The translations under genes were made by a program, and so were the position numbers. The notes under the pieces are model-generated. The model was given only the letters and a program-made list of their open reading frames with translations. It was not told the DNA's origin and searched no databases. Positions 34,301 to 43,694 of a stretch of DNA of 64,000 nt are shown in pieces. Position 1 is the stretch's first letter; each line of letters starts with the position of its first letter. The stretch is from Symbiodinium kawagutii. Lineage: Eukaryota; Sar; Dinophyceae; Suessiales; Symbiodiniaceae. The DNA is taken from positions 204,799-268,798 of the forward strand of contig VSDK01009018.1 of NCBI GenBank assembly GCA_009767595.1, given 5' to 3'.

Positions 34301-36460
34301 GAGTAGAAACCAGTTCTTTGAAGGTTGATTATCACCTTAAATCTGAAGCTCAATTCACCGGTTCGCACCCAATCCTCATGGTTCACACATTGAATGCTAC
34401 CAACTACTCGGCAAGATCTTTCCGCGTCTCCGCCTGTTTCCGCGGCTGTAGGCGACGTCATTGACAACACCTGTGGGGTGCGACACGGCGAGAAGTCGTG
34501 GTGCAGCAAGGGTGTACGGCTGCTCGGGCTAGGACAAGATCTCTTACACTTCTCCCATGTGAATAGCTGAGATGGTGGCTTGGGAGCAATTGGTCATAAT
34601 GTAGTGGTAGGTTTCACTGTGATGCAGTTACATGTACTTGGTCAAAGTGGTGGCCGAGAGTGGTGCCTAACATGCCACCTCCTCGGGGAGAAGATCCTCA
34701 TGAAACGATAGTCTATGTGGCCATGGTTGGATACCTTTCTCGTTCGTTTGCCGAACATTTTCACAACTTTAATGCACTTTTTGCTTCCCCATCACTGCAT
34801 GTGCCCAACTAATTGATCTGTTGGTCGGTTGCCTCCAACATATCATCAATTGCTATTAGCCCTTCACTACTCAACACTAGCTCTAGCCATTGTCAACCAC
34901 CATGATGTTCAACCTATCCATCACTGGCGTTGAACGAGTTCCAATCATCCTGTTCTAAGGGCCAATTACATGATCCGGCAGCTTTCAGCTTCGTGTTGGC
35001 CAATGATTTTTGCTTTTGGTCCACTGGATATCGATCATAATCGCTTCCCAACAGTAATACATGAGCATCGCACAGTGATGATGGTCATTGCCTTGTTGGT
35101 TATCATGTTATCATAATCCGTTCAAACCACTTCTATCAGTCACGATGGCTAAAAATGATGATGATAGTTGTTGCTTGTAGTGATGTAGATGTAACTGGCT
35201 GCAAATAGAAGAACAATATGATAGCTATGACTGAATCTAGCAATTGAGCGAAGCTCATGACGCCGTTGGCCGCCCTGATCAATCAACCCCGTATTGGTCA
35301 GTTGTATGTCCACTCGCTCATCAGTTTCATCTCTGTTGTCAATCGGCTACAGACTATCCTTTGGTTGCAGCCATGCAGCGGCATTCCACCAGAAATCCCC
35401 CTCTCACAGTTGCCTAGTCTGCTTATGGTTGACAGTGATCACCAAAGTTGTCGCAAAATCTACGTATGCCTGCTGAGTTTTGACCCATGTGTCTTGCATT
35501 TCTTCACTCAAAGACTGGATCTAGGTGTAGGCAAATGTTGTCCACAAGCACCTTTACCCCACTCATAAGTCAACTCGCAATTGACTGTTGGATATGCGCG
35601 TGAATATGTTCATGATCAAGTAGTGGATATTGGAAAGGGGGTGCAGAAAATAGGGAGGGGGTCTAGAAAATAAGGTGGGGGGTCTAGAAGATGGGCATCC
35701 CTATTGGAAATCTTCCGCACTTGATCAACTACTGATTATGCCATCCCTTCAGTTGATCCAACCGAACTTGTCACTGGTTGATCCACTAATGAGCACCGGC
35801 CGGCTGCCAGGTCCTGCCTGCCATCTCACTCGAATGGTCTCGGTGGGGTTGGTCAAGAAGCCTGGTGCTGAACCAGTCCCCTTTAAGTGGAATCTTGGAT
35901 GAATACAACATCCCTAATGCATTGATGTTGATCCAGCACAGGTCTATATGCTGAACGTCTTGGTGTCATGACTGATTCCGTGTTGGATCTCGGAACATCT
36001 TGGATTAATCTTGGATCCGATTTTGTTGAACACCCAACTGCTATGGGATATGGGCGATATGGGATATGAAGAAATAATCAACCATTGTATTCCAACCATT
36101 GTTGTTGACTTGTTGATTATTATGTTGGTTATTATGATGGTCCAACCATTATTTGTTGGTTGTTGTTCACTTGTTGGTTAATATTTGTTGACCAACCATT
36201 GACCATTAATTAAATGAATGGTTATTATTGGTCAATGGTGGATTAAGTTCATTAAATGACCAACTTGTTGGTTATTATTGTTGACTTGTTGGTCATTATC
36301 CACCATTCAATGGATGGTCAAAGCCTTGACCCAGCTCGCCATATGAACTTCTCTGAACCATCGCAGGTCGCCTGCCACCAGACCAGCGGACACGGAGCAA
36401 CTGAAGCGCTTCGCTTGCAGGACAGCGGCATGCCCGGCATCCGTCATGGCGGAGGGTGCA
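26961..36460 (-). CDS. Mitochondrial carrier family (SLC25) gene, at least ten exons
   Basis: Exons read from high to low coordinate give two carrier repeats. Repeat 1: SAGLVAGFLTNPTETIRVRWQ signature, about 20 residues, FARQILKSEGLIRGLWLPG, then a helix ending FGVRMGIYES. Repeat 2: AKNRLQ, SLAGELLSIIKENGFTG, GLYRGVPALFMR, YATRGGLIAGGQLFGYDTT. The P-x-E-x-x-R-x-R, EG and GLYRG elements sit at family spacing. The GQLxxYDTT ending resembles repeat 2 of the dicarboxylate/oxoglutarate/uncoupling-protein branch, so a third repeat may lie further downstream or be lost. Carriers move metabolites across the inner mitochondrial membrane; the substrate cannot be told. One linker or membrane exon before AKNRLQ is not found. 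Confidence 0.85.
28077..28112 (-). CDS. SLC25 gene exon (GLYRGVPALFMR)
   Basis: 36 nt from acceptor GGCCAG to GC donor GCAACA. It encodes (G)LYRGVPALFMR, the conserved GLYRG....R element of the carrier repeat. Phase 1 in joins NGFTG; phase 1 out joins YATRGG. Confidence 0.85.
28331..28388. repeat. GAT microsatellite
   Basis: Eighteen or more perfect GAT units, inside an intron of the SLC25 gene. Confidence 0.95.
28653..28702 (-). CDS. SLC25 gene exon (SLAGELLSIIKENGFT)
   Basis: 50 nt from acceptor TTCCCCAG, with a good pyrimidine tract, to GT donor GTTCGC. It encodes SLAGELLSIIKENGFT and a split Gly, the helix plus (E/K)xG element that precedes GLYRG in carriers. Phases match on both sides. 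Confidence 0.85.
29402..29453 (-). CDS. SLC25 gene exon (matrix loop)
   Basis: 52 nt from acceptor CCTCAG to GA donor GATCCA. It reads MARDGCFRSGAGWKQL with split codons at both ends. It connects the AKNRLQ exon to SLAGELLSII in frame, and the combined loop length suits a carrier. The GA donor is chosen by phase. Confidence 0.65.
29494..29600. mobile_element. Short TIR element, GGTGGTTTCTC family
   Basis: The left end is GGGGGGTTCTCAAAATATGG then GACCCCCCAAG. The right end is CACCTATGACATGAGAAACC then ACC. It lies in an SLC25 intron. Confidence 0.7.
29911..29953 (-). CDS. SLC25 gene exon (AKNRLQ)
   Basis: 43 nt after a strong acceptor (TGTCCCTTCTTCCAG), ending at donor GCAG/GTGCCT. It encodes AKNRLQAPWWWDTA. 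KNRLQ fits the (K/R)xRLQ end of the carrier signature. The preceding Pro-x-Asp/Glu part must lie on an unplaced upstream exon, possibly the CTCGTGGCGTCGCC block near 30000. Confidence 0.75.
30555..30632 (-). CDS. Exon within SLC25 gene (linker)
   Basis: 26 codons in phase 0, from acceptor TATGTGCAG to donor GAG/GTCAAG. It contains IHFEQRLKESQDCLHRGPLS. It has no carrier motif, so it would be the loop between repeats 1 and 2. Splice sites and composition are good. Confidence 0.6.
30869..31020. mobile_element. Short TIR element, GGTGGTTTCTC family
   Basis: The left end is TGGTGGTTTCTCAAAATAGG. The right end is TATCCCTATGGCTTGAGGTC then AACCACCA. Possible 4-bp duplication ATTT flanks it. At about 150 bp it is longer than its siblings because of a central insertion. 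Confidence 0.75.
31040..31110 (-). CDS. Candidate exon (DDWFEQELTIGTWHG)
   Basis: This GC-rich block reads DDWFEQELTIGTWHGV on minus, and an alternative frame gives VRCGVESTTG with good splice sites. It lies between SLC25 exons, but neither frame joins both neighbours in phase. Confidence 0.35.
31884..31960 (-). CDS. SLC25 gene exon (AFGVRMGIYESA)
   Basis: 77 nt from acceptor CCACCAG to GT donor GTGGTT. It reads AFGVRMGIYESAQGPEGRLL then SWRRG. It continues the second membrane helix of repeat 1 begun in the 32652-32709 exon; the split Gly codon joins exactly. Confidence 0.85.
32652..32709 (-). CDS. SLC25 gene exon (GLIRGLWLPG)
   Basis: 58 nt from acceptor GCGCAG to donor GGAG/GTGCCC. It encodes GLIRGLWLPGCTGWMASFG, the post-EG GLxRGLxxP element and the start of helix 2. 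Confidence 0.88.
33278..33381. mobile_element. Short TIR element, GGTGGTTTCTC family
   Basis: The left end is GCTGGTTTCATAAAATAGGG and the right end is CCCCTATTCTGATAAACCAC. The core CATTCAATATTAGTTATTAT is shared with the copy at 6550. ATAT flanks both sides. It lies in an SLC25 intron. Confidence 0.72.
33699..33754 (-). CDS. SLC25 gene exon (FARQILKSE)
   Basis: 56 nt from acceptor TCCTTCAG to GC donor GCCTGT. It encodes PLVAPGLLQFARQILKSE. Joined to the next exon it gives KSEGLIRGLW, the canonical EG(x)xGLxRG motif, which only works if the GC donor is used. Confidence 0.88.
34395..34470 (-). CDS. Candidate exon, unknown
   Basis: After a good acceptor (CACCCCACAG) the minus strand reads VLSMTSPTAAETGGDAERSC in one frame and VVNDVAYSRGNRRRRGKILP in another. 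It lies in the intron between two SLC25 exons that already join in phase, so it may be an alternative or spurious exon. Confidence 0.25.
35808..35861 (-). CDS. SLC25 gene exon (NPTETIRVRWQ signature)
   Basis: 54 nt from acceptor CACCAG to GC donor GCAGCC. It encodes FLTNPTETIRVRWQAGP. P-x-E-x-x-R-x-R-x-Q is the mitochondrial carrier signature. Phases match on both sides. Confidence 0.92.
36372..36460 (-). CDS. SLC25 gene exon, probable N-terminus
   Basis: 89 nt from acceptor TGCCCCAG to GC donor GCGACC. An in-frame ATG gives MTDAGHAAVLQAKRFSCSVS then AGLVAG, a short soluble N-terminus entering membrane helix 1. If that ATG is used this is the first coding exon, and the AG could serve spliced-leader trans-splicing, as is usual in dinoflagellates (inference). 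Confidence 0.78.
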
Positions 36461-38820
36461 CTGGGGCAGTGGGTCTAAGCAGCAGCTTGACTTGGCAGGG
36501 TGGTTGGCTGGGTTGGTTTTGGTGGGTTGTCTTTGGTTGGTTGGTTTCGTTGGTTGTCTGTGGTTGGTTGGCTGGTTTTTGTGAGCACTTGATTTCAACA
36601 AGCTGGATCTAGGGTGATGGACTTTGACTCACAGTAATGGGTAATTCATTGAACTATTTCAACTCCGTTGTGGATTTGTTCTGTGGTTGGGTAGCGGGCA
36701 ATTCCACGATAGGCTCCAATTATTCCGCGTAAATCAGCTCTCATATGCGCCCCTGATGTAATCAACCATCAGTTGTTGTCGGTCATAGTTCACTTCTTTG
36801 TCGGAAAAAACTGCAAGACGTGTAGAATCATGAGCCAAGTACCGCAAACAAGCCGCGAATCATGGGATGAAGTCACACACACAAAATCGAACAATAGTCA
36901 GGTTGACAATTGATAGGACAGAATCACCATATCTAACGGCCAACTGGTTGATTAGAAACCGGATTTCAATCAGCTTGGTGTGCTTGACTGGTAAGTTTGA
37001 CTCCCGAAAGGTCATCATGACCTGCTTTTCCTCCCGCCGCAGTCGATGTGGGGCTGATCCTTTCCCTTCGGGAGCTGACCATCCTGGCCTTCGATCTGAG
37101 GCGCCCACCGAGTGGAGCACAAAATCTTCTAAAATTTGAAACTTCGGTTTTTTATCATAAAAAAACAAGTTGAAACTTAAAATCTCAAAGAGATCTGTTT
37201 TTCGGTGGTCGAACGATACTGAAAACAAACGGAAATCATCTAAAGCAGCAGTTTTGAATGTATCTTGGCTGGATTTTGACCACCGAAAATACAAATCGGG
37301 GTTGAACAAAAACCCAGCAGCGAAGAGCAACAAACCAAAACCCTTTTTTGGGAGCGTGAGGTTCACCAAAGCAACAAACCTCAAGACTGGTTGTTAGGCT
37401 TCTTTGACTGTGACCGACTTGTTTTATACACAGTTCTTCGTGATGAATGAAACACTGACTCGTCAATCGATTATGAGATTCTCCTGACAAGTCACTAACC
37501 TTCGACTGGTTGTGCTTCCATACCCTACTTGGCATCATGCCACGATCATCCAAAACCAAGCATCCAAAAAGCTAATATTGTCTTGTTCTTCTGATTTTTG
37601 TCGTTCTTACTAACCACCATCAATTGCTGGTATTAACCCTGATCAAGCATTGGTTGGTCAACAACTGAGCATGAAGCAATCATTAGGCAAGCGCCTGCAC
37701 AAACATTAGCAACTACGCAACAATGAAACTTAATTAAGCGCCTTCACCAACATGTACTAGTATTTAGCCTCATTAAGCAGGCGCCTCCACTAACATTAAC
37801 CATTATTAACCAATGTTTCGGGTAAACAATTGTCCATAAATCATTGTAAAACCTTACTGGGGTCCATAGGGTTATCCAACAAAGGGTTGGTCATCCTTAA
37901 TCATCATCCGTCCTTCTAATAAAAATTAATCATCATCTATAACCATTAACCATCACCATCACCATCATCATCATCATCATCATCATCATCTTCATCATTA
38001 ACCATCATTTTTAACCACTAACATCATCATTGTTTTGATGAAAATGTATCATCATCATTAACCATCATTAATAACCACCATTAATAAACATCATTAATCA
38101 TCACTAACCATGAGTCATCATTAACCAACGTTGTGGGTAAACAAATCCATCCACGGCTGGGCATTTGTTTCATACGCCACGGCTGAAGGAGCTGCGGTAC
38201 GTGGACGTCAGGTTTGAAAGGTCGCCTCGGCGGTCGGTGGCACGGGTGGAAGGTGGGCGTGATGGGTGGATGGTTGGATGGTGAGCGGTTGGATGGGTGA
38301 TGATGGGTGGATTATGGGTGGATTATGGGTGGATTGTGGGTGGATGGTGGTGGTGGTGGTGGTGATGATGATGATGATGATGATGATCGTAAATGGTTGG
38401 TTGATTGTTGGGCGGTCATCAATAATGGTTGGAGCTTAACCTGATGGTTAATCTCATGGTGTATGGTGGCATGATGGCCATGGTTGATCGTTGGTCTGGC
38501 AGTTCAGAATTAGTGTCGATGTGGGATAATGGTTAGTCATTGAGGGTTGCTAGTTGATAGTTGATGATGGATCAAAGATGATTTATGATGGTCAGTCCTG
38601 CTAGATCGCGGCAAATGATAGGAAAGCAATGAACAATGTGTTCAATCGGAAATTGGAACTGCAAGTTGCTTATCACAGCGGGCGAATAGCGCTGCCAACC
38701 ATGGCAAATGTCATGGCAAATGTCATACCCTTTTGCTGCAACTGGTACCTTATTGTCATGGCACTTTTCTAACCACCATGGCCACCAATTGCCAATAGTG
38801 GTCATTACAATGGTGATACC
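36461..38820. other. Repeat-rich region between SLC25 gene and retrotransposon
   Basis: Degenerate TTGTTGGTTAT and ACCATCATTAACC repeats, with CAT and GAT microsatellites at 37953-37999 and 38340-38390. Two plus-strand exon-like blocks are possible. At 37043-37135, after CTTTTCCTCCCGCCGCAG, it reads DVGLILSLRELTILAFDLRR. At 38180-38230 it reads PRLKELRYVDVR before GTTTGA. Neither could be chained. Confidence 0.35.
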
Positions 38821-38970
38821 TGTGAAAACTGGCAACCGTTTCTTTTCGCAGCTTGACTCAAAAGCGCGCTCTGCGGTGAACAACGGCTGAAACAAGCAAC
38901 TGTACAACTACAAGATGTCCTAGTAGAGGATCACCACTTAATTTACAGCCCTAAACAGCATACCTTCACA
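38821..38970 (-). repeat. 3' LTR
   Basis: 150 bp with terminal TGTGAA...TTCACA, a perfect 6-bp inverted end. It matches 54200-54354 closely, including CTTTTCGCAGCTTGACTCAA and CAAGCAACTGTACAACTACA. ATACC precedes it. Confidence 0.95.
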
Positions 38971-39078
38971 CCCGTGATTCTGTCGGTGTGGTGATGCTAA
39001 AACTGTACAAAAAAACGGCGCCCTTCATGTCTTCACGTCGTCGTGGAAGATCGTCACCATCTTCTCGACGGGATAGAC

Positions 39079-39444
39079 TTAGATCTTTTCCGAATGGTCT
39101 TTTAGGCTCTCGTAGGTTACGGCGTCCTCGGTCTTTTGCCATCTACCGGATTTGCGAAACCAGGTAGTCCGAAATCGATAAGGTGGGTCAATTGACTTCA
39201 TCTTATCTGTGTCGTGGTCAACGATCACAGTGTTCTGGTCCATGTGATATTCACCCGGCTGGTGGCATATCCTTTTGTAGATGTCGGGAATGGTTTCTTG
39301 TGTCAACTTCCTCCTCTGAAGTTGCTTGGCTTTCTTGACGATGACTGCATTGATTGGCTGTTCAACATTCCATCGATTCGTCTCCAATGCTTGAATCAAT
39401 TTTGATGGATCCATCACCTGCGTGAGTGGGTCGGCGATCATCAC
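39079..39444 (-). CDS. Copia Pol C-terminal tail, out of frame
   Basis: Minus frame with MIADPLTQVMDPSKLIQALE near its start, matching the (L/I)AD.LTK segment that follows RNase H in copia polyproteins. It overlaps the end of the main Pol ORF by four bases in another frame. Pol stops after GWIDTHR, exactly where IADPLT should follow. A one-base loss or two-base gain (GTGATG context) therefore separated the tail. Confidence 0.8.
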   Translation of the reverse strand: MMIADPLTQVMDPSKLIQALETNRWNVEQPINAVIVKKAKQLQRRKLTQETIPDIYKRICHQPGEYHMDQNTVIVDHDTDKMKSIDPPYRFRTTWFRKSGRWQKTEDAVTYESLKDHSEKI

Positions 39445-42400
39445 CTGTGGGTATCAATCCATCCCACGATGTCTGTGGTGTTCTTGGGTCTTTCGTCTTG
39501 TAGGAATGGATCTCCTTCTGATGCACCAGGCACTCTCCATAAACTTTGCCTCATTGACGCAAGTTCAATTGAGAGTCGCTTGTCTGCAGCTTTGGTGGCG
39601 CAAGGGTTCAGTAACGAGTCAACTACTGACCTGCAATCTGAGAACCAGACTTGCTTCATAAGCATTGCAGCGGATCGCTCCCAATGTCTCTTGTCAAGTC
39701 CTCTGAAGATGTCGCAGATTGCTGCCCGTACGCGATCACCGTCTTCAACACCAGCTTGAAGCGAATAAGCTTCAGCCTGCATCGTTGAACGGCAGACACG
39801 ACGCACAATCGTGCTTGAAAAAGAGATGACGTGTATGCCACCTTCTTCTCCTTCTCGCAGTGAATCTGTTCCTAAACAGATCAGTCGCCCACCTTGTGAT
39901 CGATGTGGTTCGCGGCGCGCATGACCATTGATAATCAGGTCCTCACTCTCGTTTGCGTGTGACGCATCCGAGATGACACATGTGATCATCGGATCATCCG
40001 GACTCCACGAAAGGATGCCGGCCTTAAACGTTAATCCACGCTCCGCAGTGGCGATAGCGTAATCGACATGCTTGTTGGCTTCACGTAGGTCGGCTACGCA
40101 TCCATTCGCTGATGCTGATTGCACTCGCGATACTCGATATGACAAATCTGGACGGCATTGTCTGGAAATCCATGCGAGACTTCCAGCAATCGACTTCATT
40201 GAAGTCTTCTCTTCTGCGTCAAGTGGGTCTCCTGGTAGTCGTCCTGGTGCGATGTCGGCCTTGCGGCAAGTGACGCGGATGTTGAAATCTTCGTCTTGTT
40301 CGATGTCCTTTCCGCAATACCTGAACTTTCCCGTTTCAACTTTCCCACATTGAAACGTCTTGAGTATGTCATCGATGATATGTTGGGCTTCAGGTTCACA
40401 TGCCCAAATCAAATCATCTACGTGGGTTCCAAGCATGAGGATGACTTTGCCGCTGCTATCGGTCAAAGTATACAAAGCACGGAAAATCTTGTTTTCCTTG
40501 ATTCCTCTTTCGGTCAGGTCGCGACGGATTCTTTTCCAAAACTTTCTCCCAGAGCCGTGAGCTCCATACACTGGAACTCGAGCAAGCATGAGCTGCCCGT
40601 CCTCCAATTGTTCTTCTTCCAGTCCTTCTCTTGGAGGTCTAAGTAGCAGGACTCTGTCCATTTTTTCTCCCTGAAAGTAAGCATTGGTAATATCGGCGCT
40701 GCTGATGCGCAGTCGTCGCGAACTCGCAAATGAAAAAATAATGTTCTGAGCTTCTGTGTCGCAAGTCGGTGAATCCGATCTTACGTTTCCAGACTCCTGG
40801 TCTCCTCGTACAACCAATCGTCCTTTGTACTTTGGAGGGATATCTGGATTCTGCGGCGTGCGAAATGGTTCGTTTTTGTCAACGTCTACCCATTGAGTAC
40901 CGATGACTTGATGACCTTCATCAAGTAGTTTCTGGCTATCTTCTTTGCTTAGAATGATAGCTGCATTGAATTGCTTCCACTTGGGCCATTCGGCCTGTCG
41001 GGCCGCCAAGATACCATCTCTGGCTTCAGGTGTTGCTTTCTTGAAATTCAACACTTTGCCAGCTGCTTCCTTTCTCTTCTTGGAAACATACTTCTTTCTT
41101 CTTTTCACGTAGGTCTCGGCTCCCTCAACGCGGTCAACCATGAACGCACTGTACTCTTCCCAAGTACGTTTTGACTTACCGAGTGAGTTGGCTAAGTCGC
41201 TCAGCTTCCTTTGAATCTCCTTGGTCTTTTCTTCAAGTTGAGATGCTATGTCAGCAGTCCCGTCTTGTTGATTACCGTCGTCTTGGAAGACTTCATCGCT
41301 TGGGTCTTCCTCGATCGGTTCCGCAATGGACTCTCTTCTTGACGGCGGGAGCGCTTCAACTTCGGGTTCCGCCCGTGATTCTGTAGCGGAAGAACGTCTT
41401 CTTTCCACGGTCCTTGGTGTTCCGGGCACAGGAACTGGAGTCATAGCCATTACTCCCGATCCATCGTCCCGGAATCTCACTCTCCTCCGCTGTCTTGGCC
41501 TCTCTGGCATATCAGCTTCGCTATCCGCATCATTGCCATCGCGTTGGTCAATGAATCTCTGCTCCTCGTTCACCTCTCCTTCATCCTGTCCAGGCGCAAA
41601 GGTCTGGTTGATGATGGAGTAGCTGAGGGCTTCTGCAGATGTGCAAGGTCGAAGTTTTCCAATTGAAGTTGCAACTGGAACTCCTCCGTGAATGACCCAG
41701 ACGGTCTTGTTGTCAAATCCAATGCTTCGACTCACAGAGCTCCATTGCGGTTCAACTCGACCAGCTTGTCCTTGCAGTCTGTTGATGCGGTAGCAAACCA
41801 AATCTCCCGCAGAGTACTTGCCTGGTAAAGGTGCTGCGTTTCTTAACAAAGCAGACTTCACTCGGCGGTGACAGTCCTGATGTACCAAAGCTTTTCTGGC
41901 TTCATGTCTCAAGTTGGTCTGAAAACCAAACGCGGTGCTGCCATCGAGAGATACTTCGATAACACCTGAGTCAGCAAATTCATCTTCATCAAAAAGATTT
42001 GCGATCCCACGTGGTCGCCTTCCAAGTACCCATTGAGCCGGTGAAAACCCGCCATGTCTGATGTACTCGTTCTTTTCGACCACGATGTTTGACATCGCAA
42101 GTTTCGCTTGAGCCTTGCCGGAAATGTGTAGCTCTCGGCAAACCCGTCTCCAAGTTCTTTTGACAATACCTCCGTGTCTTTCTCCCCTGCCGATGTGTTC
42201 TGGACTTTCCAGTCCAGCGGTGCGGATCTGGACTCCATGATCTCGAAGACCTTTGGCAAAGGCTCCTCGGTTATGCAACCCTCGATCCGTGCAAAGGACT
42301 CGAGGCCATCCAGCCCAACTTGCCCAATGTTGAGCAAACTTTTCAAGGCATTTGCTGGATGCGGGTTGCCCACCGTCATCAGCTACATGTACCACTCTGT

Positions 42401-43694
42401 GATAACATGTGCCATTGCACAGAACGGATAACCAGCTGTGTCGGTGTCCTTCATCGTCATGGGTCTCGAACACATCAACTGTGACTGTGTGGTTAAATTC
42501 AAACCTTGGGGACGCAGACACAGGATGGGTCTTGTCTCCTTCATGTGACACTGAGCATGCATCACACTTGAAGTGTCGAGCGGCCTGAACAAGTTCAGGG
42601 TCAGCTTTTGCACTCTTCAAGATCTGAATCATCACATCTTTGGGTTTATGACCCAACATGTTGTGCAGACGGCGGATCGCCACTCTGGCCCTTCGTGGAA
42701 CTCTGCTCCACATCTTTCTCCTTTCAGCTTCTTCCACAGGAAAACCTTGAAGAGGTAAGCTGTCCAGAATCTCTGCATCAACAAGTGGTTGTTCTGAATC
42801 AGGTAGCGCTATGTCAAGGTCTACCCTCTCGTCAAAGATGCCATCAAGATTCCCTTGCATGTCTGCATCATCTTGTCGAGCTTCAGCAGGGAATGCAACA
42901 TCGACTTCAAATCGATTCATTGCTTCAGTCAATGATGAGTTCAGAACTTCCAGAAGTTCAGGTTCTCCAATGGTGTCGATACTCTTTGGGCAATCATATC
43001 GTGATTGTTGGTTGCACCAATCAACCAGAGGTTCAGCCATGTGTTGGCAGCAGGTGCCAATGGCTAGGTCACCTCTTGTCTCGTACACCTTGAAGATACC
43101 AAACTTCTCATATTCGATGGGGTTGTTCTGCCATGTTCTCCATCTTGGTGTCATTGCAGCATCAATCAACACGCCAGCTTGCCCATCTGACAAAGACTTG
43201 AAGACATTTCTCAACCAAAAGTCTTCAACAGGTGTCTGATTGTCATCCAGTTGTTGGATGGCCGCAACCAGATCAGGCTTGATCTCTTCGATCTCGTCCT
43301 TCACATTGTTACACCAAGTTGGATCGTTGTAGAATCTACAATTGCTTCCTGGAGATCTGATGATCAGATTCTCATCTTCGAACATCTGTGCGCTGTCTGT
43401 GAACTCGTGAGTAGCAACCAGGAAAACCAGTCCTGCAAAAGTTGCTTTTCCCAGGATACTCCGCATCAAGTTGTTCCTGTGATGTTCTTTCCTAACACAT
43501 TCGTGGAATTCCTTGCGCTCCTTCTTGCTCATCACGTTGGTGTAGGCATAGCGCAGGTCAGGAATGTCCATGGTCGCCATATAGGCTTGCTTGTATCCAA
43601 AACTTTCACCATCCAAGTTGGTTCTTGGTGGTAGCAAGAAAATCAACGCCCTTGCAGGTGAATAGGAGAAACTCTTGTATGATGCGATCTTCAC
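39441..43694 (-). CDS. Copia Pol: integrase, reverse transcriptase, RNase H
   Basis: 1417 residues from a non-ATG frame start. Integrase (about residues 345-560): HNMLGHKP and CDAC form the HHCC zinc site, with catalytic Asp in TVDVFE, Asp in CTDRGLHN and Glu in ESPEHIGRGE. A basic/acidic linker follows. RT (about 925-1170): GRLVVRGDQE, SADITNAYFQG and THVDDLIWA with the catalytic Asp pair. RNase H (about 1245-1395): ISDASHANE, STMQAEAYSL, WFSDCRSVVD. Integrase before RT places it in copia. The same frame is open upstream to about 43799 (WRR...WREGDGWELYED), showing that it once continued from the protease ORF. Confidence 0.95.
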   Translation of the reverse strand: MKIASYKSFSYSPARALIFLLPPRTNLDGESFGYKQAYMATMDIPDLRYAYTNVMSKKERKEFHECVRKEHHRNNLMRSILGKATFAGLVFLVATHEFTDSAQMFEDENLIIRSPGSNCRFYNDPTWCNNVKDEIEEIKPDLVAAIQQLDDNQTPVEDFWLRNVFKSLSDGQAGVLIDAAMTPRWRTWQNNPIEYEKFGIFKVYETRGDLAIGTCCQHMAEPLVDWCNQQSRYDCPKSIDTIGEPELLEVLNSSLTEAMNRFEVDVAFPAEARQDDADMQGNLDGIFDERVDLDIALPDSEQPLVDAEILDSLPLQGFPVEEAERRKMWSRVPRRARVAIRRLHNMLGHKPKDVMIQILKSAKADPELVQAARHFKCDACSVSHEGDKTHPVSASPRFEFNHTVTVDVFETHDDEGHRHSWLSVLCNGTCYHRVVHVADDGGQPASSKCLEKFAQHWASWAGWPRVLCTDRGLHNRGAFAKGLRDHGVQIRTAGLESPEHIGRGERHGGIVKRTWRRVCRELHISGKAQAKLAMSNIVVEKNEYIRHGGFSPAQWVLGRRPRGIANLFDEDEFADSGVIEVSLDGSTAFGFQTNLRHEARKALVHQDCHRRVKSALLRNAAPLPGKYSAGDLVCYRINRLQGQAGRVEPQWSSVSRSIGFDNKTVWVIHGGVPVATSIGKLRPCTSAEALSYSIINQTFAPGQDEGEVNEEQRFIDQRDGNDADSEADMPERPRQRRRVRFRDDGSGVMAMTPVPVPGTPRTVERRRSSATESRAEPEVEALPPSRRESIAEPIEEDPSDEVFQDDGNQQDGTADIASQLEEKTKEIQRKLSDLANSLGKSKRTWEEYSAFMVDRVEGAETYVKRRKKYVSKKRKEAAGKVLNFKKATPEARDGILAARQAEWPKWKQFNAAIILSKEDSQKLLDEGHQVIGTQWVDVDKNEPFRTPQNPDIPPKYKGRLVVRGDQESGNVRSDSPTCDTEAQNIIFSFASSRRLRISSADITNAYFQGEKMDRVLLLRPPREGLEEEQLEDGQLMLARVPVYGAHGSGRKFWKRIRRDLTERGIKENKIFRALYTLTDSSGKVILMLGTHVDDLIWACEPEAQHIIDDILKTFQCGKVETGKFRYCGKDIEQDEDFNIRVTCRKADIAPGRLPGDPLDAEEKTSMKSIAGSLAWISRQCRPDLSYRVSRVQSASANGCVADLREANKHVDYAIATAERGLTFKAGILSWSPDDPMITCVISDASHANESEDLIINGHARREPHRSQGGRLICLGTDSLREGEEGGIHVISFSSTIVRRVCRSTMQAEAYSLQAGVEDGDRVRAAICDIFRGLDKRHWERSAAMLMKQVWFSDCRSVVDSLLNPCATKAADKRLSIELASMRQSLWRVPGASEGDPFLQDERPKNTTDIVGWIDTHR

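Noticed and set aside
36860..37384. 174-residue minus ORF as a gene
   Set aside because: Composition changes along its length, it has no motif, and a better plus-strand exon-like block with a strong acceptor lies inside it.
38971..38995. Polypurine tract next to the 3' LTR
   Set aside because: The minus-strand sequence CACCGACAGAATCACGGG is not a convincing purine run.
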